Below, piece after piece: positions 1-9,380 of a stretch of 64,000 bases of DNA. Location: assembly GCA_046346965.1 (NCBI GenBank), contig JAXMHB010000002.1, forward strand, positions 346,150 through 410,149, read 5' to 3'. Position 1 is the stretch's first letter. The number at the start of each line of letters is the position of its first letter. The DNA comes from JAXMHB01 sp046346965. GTDB taxonomy: Bacteria; Pseudomonadota; Gammaproteobacteria; Xanthomonadales; SZUA-5. The notes beneath the pieces are model-generated. The model was not told where the DNA came from and made no database searches. It saw nothing but the letters and a program-made list of their open reading frames with translations. Both the position numbers and the translations under genes were made by a program.

Positions 1-2
1 TC

Positions 3-1208
3 AATATCGGCACGCCGGCGGCCCCGCAGCTGCTGGTCGCCCGCGGCAGTTTCAGCGTGCAGCGCGAGGCGGTGGTCGCCGACGCCGACAACGACGGACT
101 GCCAGACCGCTACGAGTCGCGTCAGGTCTGCCTGGACCCGGCCAGCGCCGATGCCAGCAGCGATCGTGACGGCGACGGCGCCAGCAATGCCGCCGAGTAC
201 GCCGCCGGCAGTGATCCCTGCGATGTGGACAGCGACGACGGCGGTGAAACCGATGGCTCCGAGCTGCTGGCGGGCCGGCGACCGCTGGATGCCGGCGACG
301 ATGGCATTCGCCGCATCCGCGAGCTTGAGATCGTCACCCAGCTGCCGGATCACGAGGAACTGCCGCCGCTGCCGCCGCTGGCGCACACGCTGCGCTTCGA
401 CAGCGACCCTGGCTACACGCAGGTGGTCGTCCGCCGCGCCACCTCGGTGCAGGGGCCGTATCAGCTGATCGCCACCGTTGATGCCGCCAGCGCCAACGGG
501 CGCTATGTCGACACTGGCCTGGTCGCCGGACAGAACTATTGCTACCAGCTGGAAGCGCGCAACGGCACCCGCACCGCCGCCGCCAGCGATCTGGTCTGCG
601 GGATCGCCCGCAGCGATTCCACCGCGCCGCGCGGCAGCGTGATCCTCAATCGCGGCGACGCCCGCAGCAGCAATCCGCTGCTGGTGGCGGCCATCGCGGT
701 CGATCACGAATCCTCGGCCGGCATGCAGATGCGGCTGACGCTGCCGGATGGCAGCGACACCGGCTGGGTGGCCTACAGCCCCTTCTACGCCGTGAATGCC
801 AGCAGCCTGGGCCTGCCTGCGGTGGCCACCGTCGGCCTGCAACTGCGCGACGCCGCCGGCAACGAGTCGATCGAGTATGGGGATGACATCGACCTCGTGG
901 CCCCCGGAACGGTGGGCGGCATCAGCGGCCAGGTGCGCGTCGATGCCAGCCTGGGCGATCCCGATCTGCCGCTGACCGGCGTCAGCGTGCGCCCGGATGC
1001 CGACACCGAAGCCGGCACGCTGAGTCTGGCCGGCGGCAGCTTCGCGCTCGTCGACCTGCCGCCCGGCAGCTACACGCTGAGCTTCGAGTTGCCGGGCTAT
1101 CAGACGCGCTTCGTCGCCAATGTGGTGGTCAGCGGCGGCGCCGTGCAGAACCTCGGCACCATCCGCCTGCTGCCGCAGCCCCTGTTCCGCGACGGCTTCG
1201 AGAACTGA
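3..1208 (+). CDS. Secreted multidomain protein with C-terminal GFE tail (5' truncated)
   Basis: The reading frame is open to the left edge, so the N-terminus lies outside the window; about 401 residues are visible. In order it shows two Asp-rich calcium-binding (thrombospondin type 3 / EF-hand-like) stretches (DADNDGLPDRYE, then DRDGDG and DVDSDDGG), a fibronectin III-like domain with cysteines, a middle beta-rich segment, and a carboxypeptidase-regulatory-like beta sandwich (GGISGQVRV...LPPGSYTLSFELPGYQ). It ends in LFRDGFEN, a tail shared with three other secreted proteins in this window. This composition points to an extracellular or surface protein. The catalytic part, if any, is not visible and the function is unknown. 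Confidence 0.75.
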   Translation, partial: NIGTPAAPQLLVARGSFSVQREAVVADADNDGLPDRYESRQVCLDPASADASSDRDGDGASNAAEYAAGSDPCDVDSDDGGETDGSELLAGRRPLDAGDDGIRRIRELEIVTQLPDHEELPPLPPLAHTLRFDSDPGYTQVVVRRATSVQGPYQLIATVDAASANGRYVDTGLVAGQNYCYQLEARNGTRTAAASDLVCGIARSDSTAPRGSVILNRGDARSSNPLLVAAIAVDHESSAGMQMRLTLPDGSDTGWVAYSPFYAVNASSLGLPAVATVGLQLRDAAGNESIEYGDDIDLVAPGTVGGISGQVRVDASLGDPDLPLTGVSVRPDADTEAGTLSLAGGSFALVDLPPGSYTLSFELPGYQTRFVANVVVSGGAVQNLGTIRLLPQPLFRDGFEN

Positions 1209-1230
1209 GGCCTCCGCCTGCAGGCTCCGT

Positions 1231-1262
1231 CAGTTGCGCGCCGCCGATGGGCGCCGCAACTG
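1231..1262. terminator. Hairpin after the first gene
   Basis: An inverted repeat CAGTTGCG...CGCAACTG with extra CGCC/GGCG pairing lies 22 bases after the stop codon. There is no clear T-run, so termination is only probable. Confidence 0.4.
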
Positions 1263-1340
1263 AAGAGGTGTTAACACAATCTGTCTGATTCTTAACTTGT
1301 GCGCGCAGGGTGACGGCCAAAGACTCGGATCCACACAGGG

Positions 1341-3527
1341 ATGGAGCGGTGGCCGATGCGCGCAATCTGGGCATGGTGTTGTGCGGTGTGGATGGGCAGC
1401 GCGTGCGCGGTCGAAGCGCCCTATCTGAAGGTGCTCGGTGACGGACCGGTCGAGCGCCTGCCGCTGAAGCTGACCGAGGTGCATGCCCAGGTGCTGGGTC
1501 CGATTGCCGACGTGCAGATCCGCCAGACCTTCGAGAACCGCGGGGCCCAGCCCATCGAGGCGGTCTACGTGTTCCCGGCCTCCGCGCAAGCGGCGGTGTA
1601 CGCAATGACCATGACCATCGGTACTCGTCGCATCCGCGCGCAGATCCAGGACAAGCAACAGGCGCGCAAGCAGTACCAGGCGGCCATCGCCGCCGGACAG
1701 ACGGCCAGTCTGCTGGAGAGCGTCGACGAGCATCTGTTCAAGATGCAGGTCGGCAATGTGCTGCCCGGTGAGGCAGTGGCGGTCGAGCTCCACTACACCG
1801 AGCTGCTGGTGCCTGATCGTGGCGTGTACGAACTGGTGGTGCCGAACACCGTGGCCGACCGTTTTGGCGCCCCGGTGAGCCCGGAGGCGGCAACCGTCAG
1901 CAGCGCGTCCGCCGAGGTCATCGACTACGCCTACAACTTCAGCGCCGAGCTCCGTACCGCCGTCCCGCTGGTGGATGTGAGCAGTCCCAGCCACGATCTG
2001 GAAGTACATCGGCTGGCGCCCAATGCAGCGCAGGTGCTGCTCGGTCCGCAGTCCTTGCAGAAGGCCATCGGTCGCGACCTGCGCCTGCAATTCCGCCTGC
2101 TCGGCGACGCCATTCAGACCGGATTGCTGGTGTATCCGGAGGGCGATGGCGGCTATTTCCTGCTGCAGATGGAGCCGCCCGCGCGCGTGCTCGCCGCCGA
2201 TGTGCCGCCGCGCGAGTTCATCTTTGTCGTCGACGTGTCGGGGTCGATGACCGGCAAGCCGATCGAGATCGCACAGCAGCTGATTCAGGCCTTGCTGGCG
2301 ACGTTGTCGCCGAAGGACTTTGTCAATGTGCTGATGTTCTCGGGTGGCTCCGAGCTGCTGTCGAAGGCCTCGCTACCAGTGAGCCCGGAGGTCCTCGCGC
2401 GCGCTTCCCAACTACTCGATCAGCCGGCCGGTGGCGGCACCGAGTTGGTCGCGGCGATGGAGCGCGCCCTCGCGATCCCGCGCGCTGGCGTCTCGCGCAG
2501 CATCGTCGTGGTGACCGATGGCGCGATCACGGCCGATGCCCAGTTGATGCGCAGCATTCGCGCGCAGGCGGGCAGCACCAATGTGTTCGCACTCGGCGTC
2601 GGGCCCAGCGTGCAGCGCGATGTGATCGAGCGCATTGCCCGAGCCGGCTTTGGCGAGCCTTTCATCGTCGACGATCTGGGGACCGGGACGGCGGTCGCCG
2701 AACGCTTGCGTACCTACATCGATCGCCCGCTGCTGACCGGCGTGCGCCTCGGCGCGGAGGCGTTCGCGCCGCTGGACGCCAATCCCGATCCGATTCCCGA
2801 CCTGCTGGCGGAACGCCCGCTGAGCGTGGCCGGGCGCTACCGTGGCGGCCTCAGTGGCGCGCTACTGATCAGCGGGCAGACGCCGCGCGGTGCCTACACG
2901 CAGCGCATCCCCCTGGCCAGCGCGGTGGTGCTGCCGGAAGGCCGCGCCCTGCGCTACTTTTGGGCCCGGCGTGCGCTGACCGAGGCGCAGGATGACTATG
3001 ACAGCGCGCCCTGGAGCAATCCCAATCTGCGCAAGGATGCGAGCGCGCGCATCCTGGCCCTCGGGCTCGAACATTCGCTGCTGACGCGATTCACCTCCTT
3101 TGTCGCGGTCGATGCGCAGGTGCGCACGGACGGCACGCCGGTGCAGGTGCAGCAGCCGGCCGTCGCCACCGGCGCCGTCGGCAATGCGCTGGCCGGCGTG
3201 ATGCAACTGCAGATCCAGGTCGGCGCCGCCAGTGCGGCTGCCAGCGCCTGCGAGGAGCGGCGGCGGGTGGACGCGCGGGACTACTGTCGCCAGGGCGCCG
3301 TGTGGGCGGACGCCAGCCTGCCGGCCGATGCACCGCGCCTGCGCCTGCGCGCCGGCAGCGCGGCGGTGGCGGCCTTGCTGCGCCATCGACCCGAGCTGCG
3401 GGCGGCATTGGCGCTCGGCCAGCGCGTGGTCCTGCGGGTGGGCAACTGGGCGATCGAGATCGGCCCCAGCGGCTTCAGCGACGTGCCTGCCGCCACCTGG
3501 GCGCGCGTGCTCGGCAGTGAGCGCTGA
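1341..3527 (+). CDS. VIT and von Willebrand factor A domain protein
   Basis: 728 residues. An alternative start at 1356 gives a cleaner signal peptide (MRAIWAWCCAVWMGSACA). A VIT (vault/inter-alpha-trypsin) domain covers about residues 30-160, with ADVQIRQTFENRG and a Y-VFP strand. A VWA domain covers about 285-450 and has a complete metal-ion-dependent adhesion site: DVSGSM, the Thr of GGGTEL, and TDG. The C-terminal 250 residues are not recognised and carry no LPXTG motif, unlike the sortase-target VIT/VWA proteins of marine proteobacteria. The protein is likely exported and binds ligand through a divalent cation. The next gene starts 1 base after its stop, so the two are almost certainly co-transcribed. 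Confidence 0.85.
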   Translation: MERWPMRAIWAWCCAVWMGSACAVEAPYLKVLGDGPVERLPLKLTEVHAQVLGPIADVQIRQTFENRGAQPIEAVYVFPASAQAAVYAMTMTIGTRRIRAQIQDKQQARKQYQAAIAAGQTASLLESVDEHLFKMQVGNVLPGEAVAVELHYTELLVPDRGVYELVVPNTVADRFGAPVSPEAATVSSASAEVIDYAYNFSAELRTAVPLVDVSSPSHDLEVHRLAPNAAQVLLGPQSLQKAIGRDLRLQFRLLGDAIQTGLLVYPEGDGGYFLLQMEPPARVLAADVPPREFIFVVDVSGSMTGKPIEIAQQLIQALLATLSPKDFVNVLMFSGGSELLSKASLPVSPEVLARASQLLDQPAGGGTELVAAMERALAIPRAGVSRSIVVVTDGAITADAQLMRSIRAQAGSTNVFALGVGPSVQRDVIERIARAGFGEPFIVDDLGTGTAVAERLRTYIDRPLLTGVRLGAEAFAPLDANPDPIPDLLAERPLSVAGRYRGGLSGALLISGQTPRGAYTQRIPLASAVVLPEGRALRYFWARRALTEAQDDYDSAPWSNPNLRKDASARILALGLEHSLLTRFTSFVAVDAQVRTDGTPVQVQQPAVATGAVGNALAGVMQLQIQVGAASAAASACEERRRVDARDYCRQGAVWADASLPADAPRLRLRAGSAAVAALLRHRPELRAALALGQRVVLRVGNWAIEIGPSGFSDVPAATWARVLGSER

Positions 3528-3528
3528 G

Positions 3529-4395
3529 ATGCGTGGCGGCGTCGCTGCGCTGCTGCTGTGCGCCTTGCTGTGGGCGAGTCCGGCCGCCGCCCGCGCCAAC
3601 GTGGTGTTCCTGCTGCCGCAGCCGGGCCACGGCGACGCGCAGTTCTTCGCCGCCGCCCAGCGTTACTACGCCGCGCAGCCGGAGGTCAACGCGGTGGTCG
3701 ATTCGGCGTCCACGCTGCTGCAGGTGCGCGAGTGGCTGCAGCACTCGGATCTGCGCGGCGACGCGCCGTGGGGGCGCATCGTGCTGGTGGCGCATGGCTC
3801 GCGCTGGACCGGATTGGCGCTGCCGATCTTCGATGACGAGGGCGTGGCGCCGCCGGGCCGCTGGCGTGAGGTGGCCAGCCGCGGCGAGTTCCTGCCGCTG
3901 GCGCCCGGCGTCATCGATGCCCACACCGAGCTGTGGATCGAGTCCTGTGGCCTCGGCACGCGTCGCGATCTGCTCGCTTATCTGGGTCAGATGCTCGCCG
4001 GCGATCTGGCGCTGACGCCGCATGCCGCGCACGGTCTGGTGGCCTTTGGCGAGTCCGATGGTCAGGTCTGGCGTCGTGAACTCGACTACGGTGCGCGCAT
4101 TCGTCCGCGCCGCGGCGCACCGATCGCGCCTGAAGGCATGCGCGCATTGCCGATCGAATTCCGCCTGGCCTTTGCCAGCAGCGTCCCTTGCGCCGAGGTC
4201 GATAGGCGCAGCCTGCTGCGACCGGGCACCCCGATGCGCCAGACCTTGAGCGATCATGGGCTCGCGCCACGCGATCTCAGCTTCGAGCTGCTCGCGCAAG
4301 GCCAGGGCTGCGTGCTGCGCGGCCGCGGCAGCCTGCTGATCAGCGCCCAGTCCGCATGGACGCTGCCGGCGGTGATCGGCGCCGAGGTGCCCTGA
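3529..4395 (+). CDS. Small secreted protein with HG...C dyad (clan CD / CHAT-like candidate)
   Basis: 288 residues, starting 1 base after the VIT/VWA stop. A signal peptide is evident (hydrophobic stretch to ASPAAARA). No family was recognised with certainty. Two strand-ended motifs stand out: IVLVAHGSRWTG near residue 90 and ELWIESCGLG about 50 residues later. A His-Gly at the end of one hydrophobic strand and a Cys at the end of the next is the dyad layout of caspase-like (clan CD), CHAT and DUF4347 proteins. The C-terminal half has two further cysteines (SVPCAEVD, GQGCVLRG). Tight coupling to the VIT/VWA gene suggests a joint envelope function. The peptidase idea is inference. Confidence 0.6.
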   Translation: MRGGVAALLLCALLWASPAAARANVVFLLPQPGHGDAQFFAAAQRYYAAQPEVNAVVDSASTLLQVREWLQHSDLRGDAPWGRIVLVAHGSRWTGLALPIFDDEGVAPPGRWREVASRGEFLPLAPGVIDAHTELWIESCGLGTRRDLLAYLGQMLAGDLALTPHAAHGLVAFGESDGQVWRRELDYGARIRPRRGAPIAPEGMRALPIEFRLAFASSVPCAEVDRRSLLRPGTPMRQTLSDHGLAPRDLSFELLAQGQGCVLRGRGSLLISAQSAWTLPAVIGAEVP

Positions 4396-4468
4396 TCGCG
4401 CCCGCAGCTGACCACAAGCCCGCCAATCGCGCTAGATTGCAGCTTCCTTCGAGCGTAGGGGCAGGGCC

Positions 4469-4765
4469 ATGCGTCGTCGTGTCACCAAGGTGGATCCGCT
4501 GTCGGCTTCCCGCGTGTTTGCGCTGCTGTTGTTCGTGCAGGGCTTCATCCTCGGCGCGCGGGCGCTGGGGCTGCGCGTGGCGGGGATAGACCTGCCGCTG
4601 CCGCTGACCGCCGTGCCGGGCGCGACCACGATCACGCTGCTGTTCTGGACGCCGCTCGGCTTTGGCCTGGCCGGCCTGGTGTCGGGCGGCATCCTGGCGC
4701 TGATCTACAACTGGGTGGCCAGCCGTTTCGGCGGCATCGAGTACGAGATGGAAGTCAGCCAGTAA
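4469..4765 (+). CDS. Small membrane protein, two transmembrane segments
   Basis: 98 residues. A basic N-terminus (MRRRVTKVDPLSASRVF) leads into a hydrophobic helix (ALLLFVQGFILGA). A second long hydrophobic stretch follows (TTITLLFWTPLGFGLAGLVSGGILALIY, described by position about 54-82), then an acidic tail. The layout resembles small DUF3566-type membrane proteins, but the match is not certain. A purine-rich site (GGGGCAGGG) precedes the ATG. It lies 15 bases before the AI-2E-type transporter gene in the same direction, so the two may form an operon. Function unknown. Confidence 0.65.
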   Translation: MRRRVTKVDPLSASRVFALLLFVQGFILGARALGLRVAGIDLPLPLTAVPGATTITLLFWTPLGFGLAGLVSGGILALIYNWVASRFGGIEYEMEVSQ

Positions 4766-4780
4766 GCGCGGAGCCCGTCG

Positions 4781-5869
4781 GTGGATCGCCAGCGTCTGAT
4801 CGAATCCTTGTTCGCGGCGGCGGCGATCAGCTTTCTGGCGATCGGCTGCTTTCTGGTGCTGCGGCCGTTTCTGTCGGCGCTGATGTGGGCGGTGATCCTG
4901 TGTTACGCCAGCTGGCCGGCTTACCGCTGGCTGGAGGCGCGCCTGGGCGGCCGGCGCACGCTGACCGCCATCTTGATGACCTTCGCGGTGGCGCTGGTGC
5001 TGGTGTTGCCCTTTGTCATCGTCGGTTTGACGCTGGCCGAGAACGTCAGCGCCTGGGTGCAGGCGATCAAGGACTGGGTGGCGCGCGGGCTGCCGGCGCC
5101 GCCGGCCTGGTTGGTGGAGCTGCCGCTGGTAGGCGCCGAGATCGCGCAACGCTGGCAGGCGCTGAGTTCCGAAACCGGACTCATGGACGCGGTGCGCGCG
5201 GTGCTCAATCCGCTGCGACAGATGGCCATCGCCGGCGGTGCGGTGCTCGGGCGCGGCACGGTGGAGCTGGGCTTCTCGGTGTTCATCGCTTTCTTCGTGT
5301 TCCGCCGCGGCGATGAGCTGGCGCTGGGCTTGCGGCAGGCGCTGACGCGGCTGATCGGCCCGCGCGCGCGCCAGTTCATCGATGTGGCGGGCGGCACCAT
5401 CCAGGGCGTGGTCTACGGCATCCTCGGTACCGCGCTGGCGCAGGGCCTGCTGGCCGGCATCGGCTTCAGTCTGGTCAGCGTGCCCGGTGCGCTGTTCCTG
5501 GGCTTGCTGACCTTCTTCATGTCGCTGATACCCGGTGGCCCGCCCTTCGTCTGGGTGCCGGCGGTGATCTGGCTGGCCTCGGTCGAGCGCTATGGCGCCA
5601 CTGTGTTCCTCGGCATCTGGGGCATGTTCGTCATCAGCGGCATCGACAACATCATCAAGCCCTATCTGATCAGCCGCGGCTCGCAGTTGCCCTTTGTGCT
5701 GGTGTTCCTGGGCGTCATTGGCGGCGTCATCGCCTTCGGCTTTCTGGGCGTGTTCCTCGGGCCGGTGCTGCTGGCGGTGGGGTACACGCTGCTGTTGGCC
5801 TGGAATCGCGGCGAGAAAATCGACGGCGAGGCGCACGCCGACGCGCCTGCCGGCGCTGGCGGGAACTGA
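4781..5869 (+). CDS. AI-2E family transporter (PerM/YdiK-like membrane protein)
   Basis: 362 residues from a GTG start with GGAG upstream. The pattern of roughly eight hydrophobic segments is that of the AI-2E/UPF0118 family: two helices at the N-terminus (FLAIGCFLVLRPFLSALMWAV), a variable soluble part at about 85-165, then the conserved C-terminal core with GVVYGILGTALAQGLLAGIGF, FFMSLIPGGPPFVWVPAVIW and DNIIKPYLISRG. The family acts in the inner membrane. Members export small molecules or act as ion-coupled antiporters, and the substrate here cannot be read from sequence. Confidence 0.9.
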   Translation: MDRQRLIESLFAAAAISFLAIGCFLVLRPFLSALMWAVILCYASWPAYRWLEARLGGRRTLTAILMTFAVALVLVLPFVIVGLTLAENVSAWVQAIKDWVARGLPAPPAWLVELPLVGAEIAQRWQALSSETGLMDAVRAVLNPLRQMAIAGGAVLGRGTVELGFSVFIAFFVFRRGDELALGLRQALTRLIGPRARQFIDVAGGTIQGVVYGILGTALAQGLLAGIGFSLVSVPGALFLGLLTFFMSLIPGGPPFVWVPAVIWLASVERYGATVFLGIWGMFVISGIDNIIKPYLISRGSQLPFVLVFLGVIGGVIAFGFLGVFLGPVLLAVGYTLLLAWNRGEKIDGEAHADAPAGAGGN

Positions 5870-5927
5870 GCGCACACCGGGTTACCTCAGACGGGCGCGG
5901 TCCGATCGCCGCGCAGGAGCTCCGTCG

Positions 5928-8126
5928 ATGCCCACCCCTACGCAGCACACTCGATTCTGGCGCCTCTGGCTGTGGCTCGCGCTGGCCATGGGCTGCTCGC
6001 CGCTGGCGGCGCAACTGCTGGTGACGCCTTTGCCGCAGCCCAATCTGGACGCGCTGCGGCCGGGGCGTGTGGACGCCATTCTGAAGCTGCCCGACGGCCG
6101 TTATCTGATCGGCGGCGCGTACACGCGCCTCGGCGCCCAGGCCAGCAACGGCACTTCGCGGCTGCTGGCCGACGGCAGCATCGATACCACCTTCAACGCC
6201 GGCCTCGCCAATGCGCGCGACTTCGCCGTCGACAGCCAAGGCCGCGTCTATGCGCTCAGCACTCAGCAACTGGTGCGTCTGCAGAGCGATGGCAGCCTGG
6301 ACCCGAGCTTCCCGGCGATCACCCCGGTACCGAGCGGCAGCCTGCGCGCCGTCGAGATCGACAACGACCAGCTCTATGTCGCCGGCGCCTACACCAGCAT
6401 CGCCGGCGTCGCGCGCACCCGCCTTGCACGGTTGTCGCTGGCGGGCGTGGTGGACACCAGTTGGTCGCCGGAGCCCAATGGCATCGTGTTGGCCCTGCGC
6501 GCCAATGGCAGCGGCCTCGTGTACCTGGGTGGTGTGTTCACTCAGGTGGCAGGCAGCGGCCGCATCGCGGTGGCGCGGGTGCCGACCGCCGGCAGCGGCG
6601 CGCCGGATGGCTGGAACCCGGTGCTGAACAGCGGCGCCAGCGTGCGCGCGCTCGATCTCGACGGCAGCGCCGTCTACATCGGCGGCGAGTTCAGCAGCGT
6701 CAACGGCGCCACGCGTGCGCGCATCGCCAAACTCGACCTCAGCACCGGCGCACCCGATCCGGCCTTCATCGCTACGCTGACCGCCGCGCCCGATCTGCTG
6801 ACGGTGATCGGCGCTTCGGTTTATCTGGGACGCGACTCCTTCGCGCAGACGGTCACCAGCGGGCCCAACACGCTCTCCGGCGTGCGCCTGGTGCGACTCG
6901 CCACCGCCAATGCCGCCCTCGACACCAGCTTCAATCCGCTGGCCGACACCGTGCCGGGCGAAACTGCCTCAGTGCTGGCACTGGCGCCCGGTGATGGTGG
7001 CGGGCGGCTGGTGGTCGGCGGCAGCTACGCCGGCATGAGCGCCGGCGCGGTGCGGCTGAGCCTGGCGCCGCTGAATGCCGATGGCAGCGTCGATGCGCTG
7101 AGTTCCTTGCCGGAGGCCGCGCTATTGGCGGCGTGGTCCCAGCTGCGGCTCGACACCGACGGTGCCGCGCTGGTGCACGGCGATTACCGCCGCGTCAACG
7201 GCAGCGCCCGCCGCGATCTGCTGCGCCTGAACGCCGCCGGCACTATCGACGGCAGCTTCCGTCCGCCCAATGTGCGCATCGATGCCGCCACGCTGCACCC
7301 GGGGCAGGCGGTGTACATCGCCGACCGCACCAATCTGCGCATCCTGAAGCTGGATCGCCTCACTGGCGACCCGGTGCCCGGCTTCACGCCGATCACCTAC
7401 ACCAACGTGGTCGGCCGCATGGAGATCGCCGGCGCTCACCTGTATCTGAGCGGCAGTTTCACGCTGGATGGCATCACGCCGCCGCTCAGCGGCTATGCGC
7501 GCATGGATCTGGCCAGCGGTCAGATCGATCAGTCCTTCCGGCCCAACCTCGGCAGCGGCACGATCAGCGGCACCCGCTTTGACCCGGCCAGCAACGCGCT
7601 CTTCCTGTTTGGCGGCTTCACCACGGTCAACGGCACCGCGCGCGCCGGGCTGGCCAAGCTGGACGCGAACACGCTGGCGCTCGACACCACCTGGAACCCC
7701 ACCTTCGCTGGCGGCGGCGTCAACGACCTGCAGCCCGATGGCCTGGGCGGCGTGTATCTGGTGGGGCCCTACACCAGCATCAACGGCAGCGCCTGCCGCG
7801 CGCCCGCACGCTTGCTGAGCACCGGCACCGGCACCGTCGACCCCGCCTTCAGCTGCGCCCGCGCCACCGGCCAAACGCTGACGGTCGCGCTGGCGGCCGA
7901 TGCCGTCTACGCCGGCGGCAACAGCCAGATCCTGCGCTTCCCGCTGAGCGCCGCCGGTACCAGCGACGCCAATTGGAGCGCCACCGTCAGCGGCGCCAGC
8001 AGCCTCGTCGGCGACGCCTCACGGCTGTTCGTGCTCGGCAGCTACAGCACGCTCAGCGGCGTCCCCCGCAGCGGCCTCGCGGCCCTGCCGACAGTTGAGC
8101 GTTTTTTGGCGAATGGCTTTGAGTGA
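5928..8126 (+). CDS. Delta-60 repeat secreted protein with C-terminal GFE tail
   Basis: 732 residues. The ATG at 5928 is chosen because AGGAG sits 9 bases upstream and a signal peptide follows (LWLWLALAMGCSPLAAQ). The rest is built from about ten delta-60 (TIGR02608/DUF5122) repeats with the signature YIGGEFSSVNG..R.RIAKLD..TG..D..F, which are expected to fold into a beta-propeller-like or solenoid array. The last residues are RFLANGFE, matching the tail of three other exported proteins here. Likely an extracellular or outer-surface structural protein; its ligand is unknown. Confidence 0.85.
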   Translation: MPTPTQHTRFWRLWLWLALAMGCSPLAAQLLVTPLPQPNLDALRPGRVDAILKLPDGRYLIGGAYTRLGAQASNGTSRLLADGSIDTTFNAGLANARDFAVDSQGRVYALSTQQLVRLQSDGSLDPSFPAITPVPSGSLRAVEIDNDQLYVAGAYTSIAGVARTRLARLSLAGVVDTSWSPEPNGIVLALRANGSGLVYLGGVFTQVAGSGRIAVARVPTAGSGAPDGWNPVLNSGASVRALDLDGSAVYIGGEFSSVNGATRARIAKLDLSTGAPDPAFIATLTAAPDLLTVIGASVYLGRDSFAQTVTSGPNTLSGVRLVRLATANAALDTSFNPLADTVPGETASVLALAPGDGGGRLVVGGSYAGMSAGAVRLSLAPLNADGSVDALSSLPEAALLAAWSQLRLDTDGAALVHGDYRRVNGSARRDLLRLNAAGTIDGSFRPPNVRIDAATLHPGQAVYIADRTNLRILKLDRLTGDPVPGFTPITYTNVVGRMEIAGAHLYLSGSFTLDGITPPLSGYARMDLASGQIDQSFRPNLGSGTISGTRFDPASNALFLFGGFTTVNGTARAGLAKLDANTLALDTTWNPTFAGGGVNDLQPDGLGGVYLVGPYTSINGSACRAPARLLSTGTGTVDPAFSCARATGQTLTVALAADAVYAGGNSQILRFPLSAAGTSDANWSATVSGASSLVGDASRLFVLGSYSTLSGVPRSGLAALPTVERFLANGFE

Positions 8127-8400
8127 AAGCGGGGGCAGAAGCGGGGGAGCTGAAGCGGGGCAAGGGGCAGGGGACCAGCATTGACGCGCTTCCGTAGCGC
8201 GGTCGCGGGTACCGGTTGCCGTATGCCGCGATCGGTCGCGCAATAGCGCCACGCTTCGAGGCGGGCGCCGGTCCTCCGGCGCCTTGAGTGCACAGCACCG
8301 CCACACGGTCATTCCCGTGAAAGCGGGAATCCAGGCTCCTGAAAGCCCAAGCCTGATCACTCACCGCCGATCCGCGCGTAGCCCGTTCCTCAGCCTTTTG
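8127..8400. other. Intergenic stretch with one dispersed palindrome
   Basis: No gene is supported here. It holds three short GCGGGG-type repeats just after the delta-60 gene and the palindrome at 8311-8330. Confidence 0.6.
8311..8330. repeat. Dispersed palindrome ATTCCCG...CGGGAAT
   Basis: Perfect 7-bp arms around a 6-base loop, within GTCATTCCCGTGAAAGCGGG. This matches the widespread intergenic repeat core (CATTCCCGCGAAAGCGGGAAT-like) found in many proteobacteria. It marks the left edge of the disrupted region. Confidence 0.6.
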
Positions 8401-8404
8401 CCCG

Positions 8405-8715
8405 ACGAGCCCGCGCTCCTGGTCACCTCCCCAGGACGCAACAGGCGCTCCGCGCGCATCACGTACAACACCCCAAGCAGTCTCACCATCCCCACCGATA
8501 GAACACCCCGACACGGCGCTTCCACGATCTGGCGATACCGCGATGACTCTCCGAGTTCCTGGCGGGCGGCTGCCACTCTCCGGGAAGTCATGAGTTGGCT
8601 GACGTGGCCATAGACGCTGAACCACGGCTGCGGCAGCGGCAGGATTCTCCACAGCGATGTACTCAGCGATCGCAACCAGATCTGCGATCGCAGGCTCCGT
8701 CAGACTACGCCCGAG
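8405..8715 (-). pseudogene. ParE/RelE-type toxin, frameshifted
   Basis: Pieces of one ParE-family toxin can be read in three frames: TEPAIADLVAIAEYIAVENP and AAAAVVQRL at the N-terminus, ESSRYRQIVEAPCR in the middle, and VLYVMRAERLLRPG at the C-terminus. Together they give a normal ParE length of about 100 residues. No in-frame stop interrupts a recognisable piece; only single-base shifts separate them. The probable start overlaps the end of the antitoxin gene. An intact protein would block DNA gyrase or translation, as known for the superfamily. Non-functional as written. Confidence 0.6.
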
Positions 8716-8962
8716 CCATCTTCCCAACCGCACCTTGACCTCATCGTGCGGAACCACGCGACCCTCTGCCACCGCCATCTCGCCCTGGCGATTCCCTCCA
8801 GGATGGCAAGTCGCTGCTGCTGCGGCTCAAGGTCTCACAATCAACGAGATAGGCGCTGGGCAAACCATGCTGAGTGATCAGAATGGGCTCCTTGTCGCGC
8901 TCGATGTCGGCGAGCAACTCAGTCGCCTGGCGCTTCAGTGTGGTGACGAGTTCGGTGCGCAT
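8700..8962 (-). pseudogene. Phd/YefM-type antitoxin, frameshifted
   Basis: The N-terminus (MRTELVTTLKRQATELLADI, then HGLPSAYLVDCE) is a clear Phd/YefM antitoxin DNA-binding half. The C-terminal toxin-binding half continues in another frame (MAVAEGRVVPHDEVKVRLGRWL). The linking stretch, read one base off, gives QQQRLAILEGIARGE, the usual linker, so two single-base indels near 8787 and 8830 explain the damage. It lies directly upstream of the ParE remnant, the standard antitoxin-toxin order. Confidence 0.65.
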
Positions 8963-9380
8963 CGAGTGATACTAAAGTGGCACTCATCAGCTGCGCAAGG
9001 GCGCGAACAGCAGCCTTGCTGCCCAGGGCTCGTTCCGCGTGCCTGCTTTCGCGGCAAAATGGGATGGATGGACGCAAGCCACCGAGCGGACGCAAGACGA
9101 ACCCTGGCATGGGGATGGCCAGAACCCGCGCGCCGCAGACAATGGCCGTCCCGTGGTCCATCCGCGCGCTTGCGCCACGGGGAGAAGCGTCTCTACGCAG
9201 AACCTCGACACATCAACGTCCGTCGAGCCGTGCGTGTGTTAGTGGAATCCCCATAGTGAACGATGGCCTGGGGGTTCCACCCTATCCAAGGAATCCGCCT
9301 GATGCGGGTCGGGCGGCCTGAATGCGCAAGCGAACGCATCCTGGCAACTACTGAAAGCGCAGTGCCCACGTCCAGCCGAG
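8963..9380. other. Stretch without recognisable gene
   Basis: About 420 bases with short open frames on both strands. None has a recognisable domain, a good ribosome-binding site or a neighbour relationship that would support a gene. Confidence 0.5.

Noticed and set aside
4340..5875. A 511-codon minus-strand frame opposite the AI-2E-type transporter
   Set aside because: Gln/His/Arg-rich shadow of a membrane protein gene.
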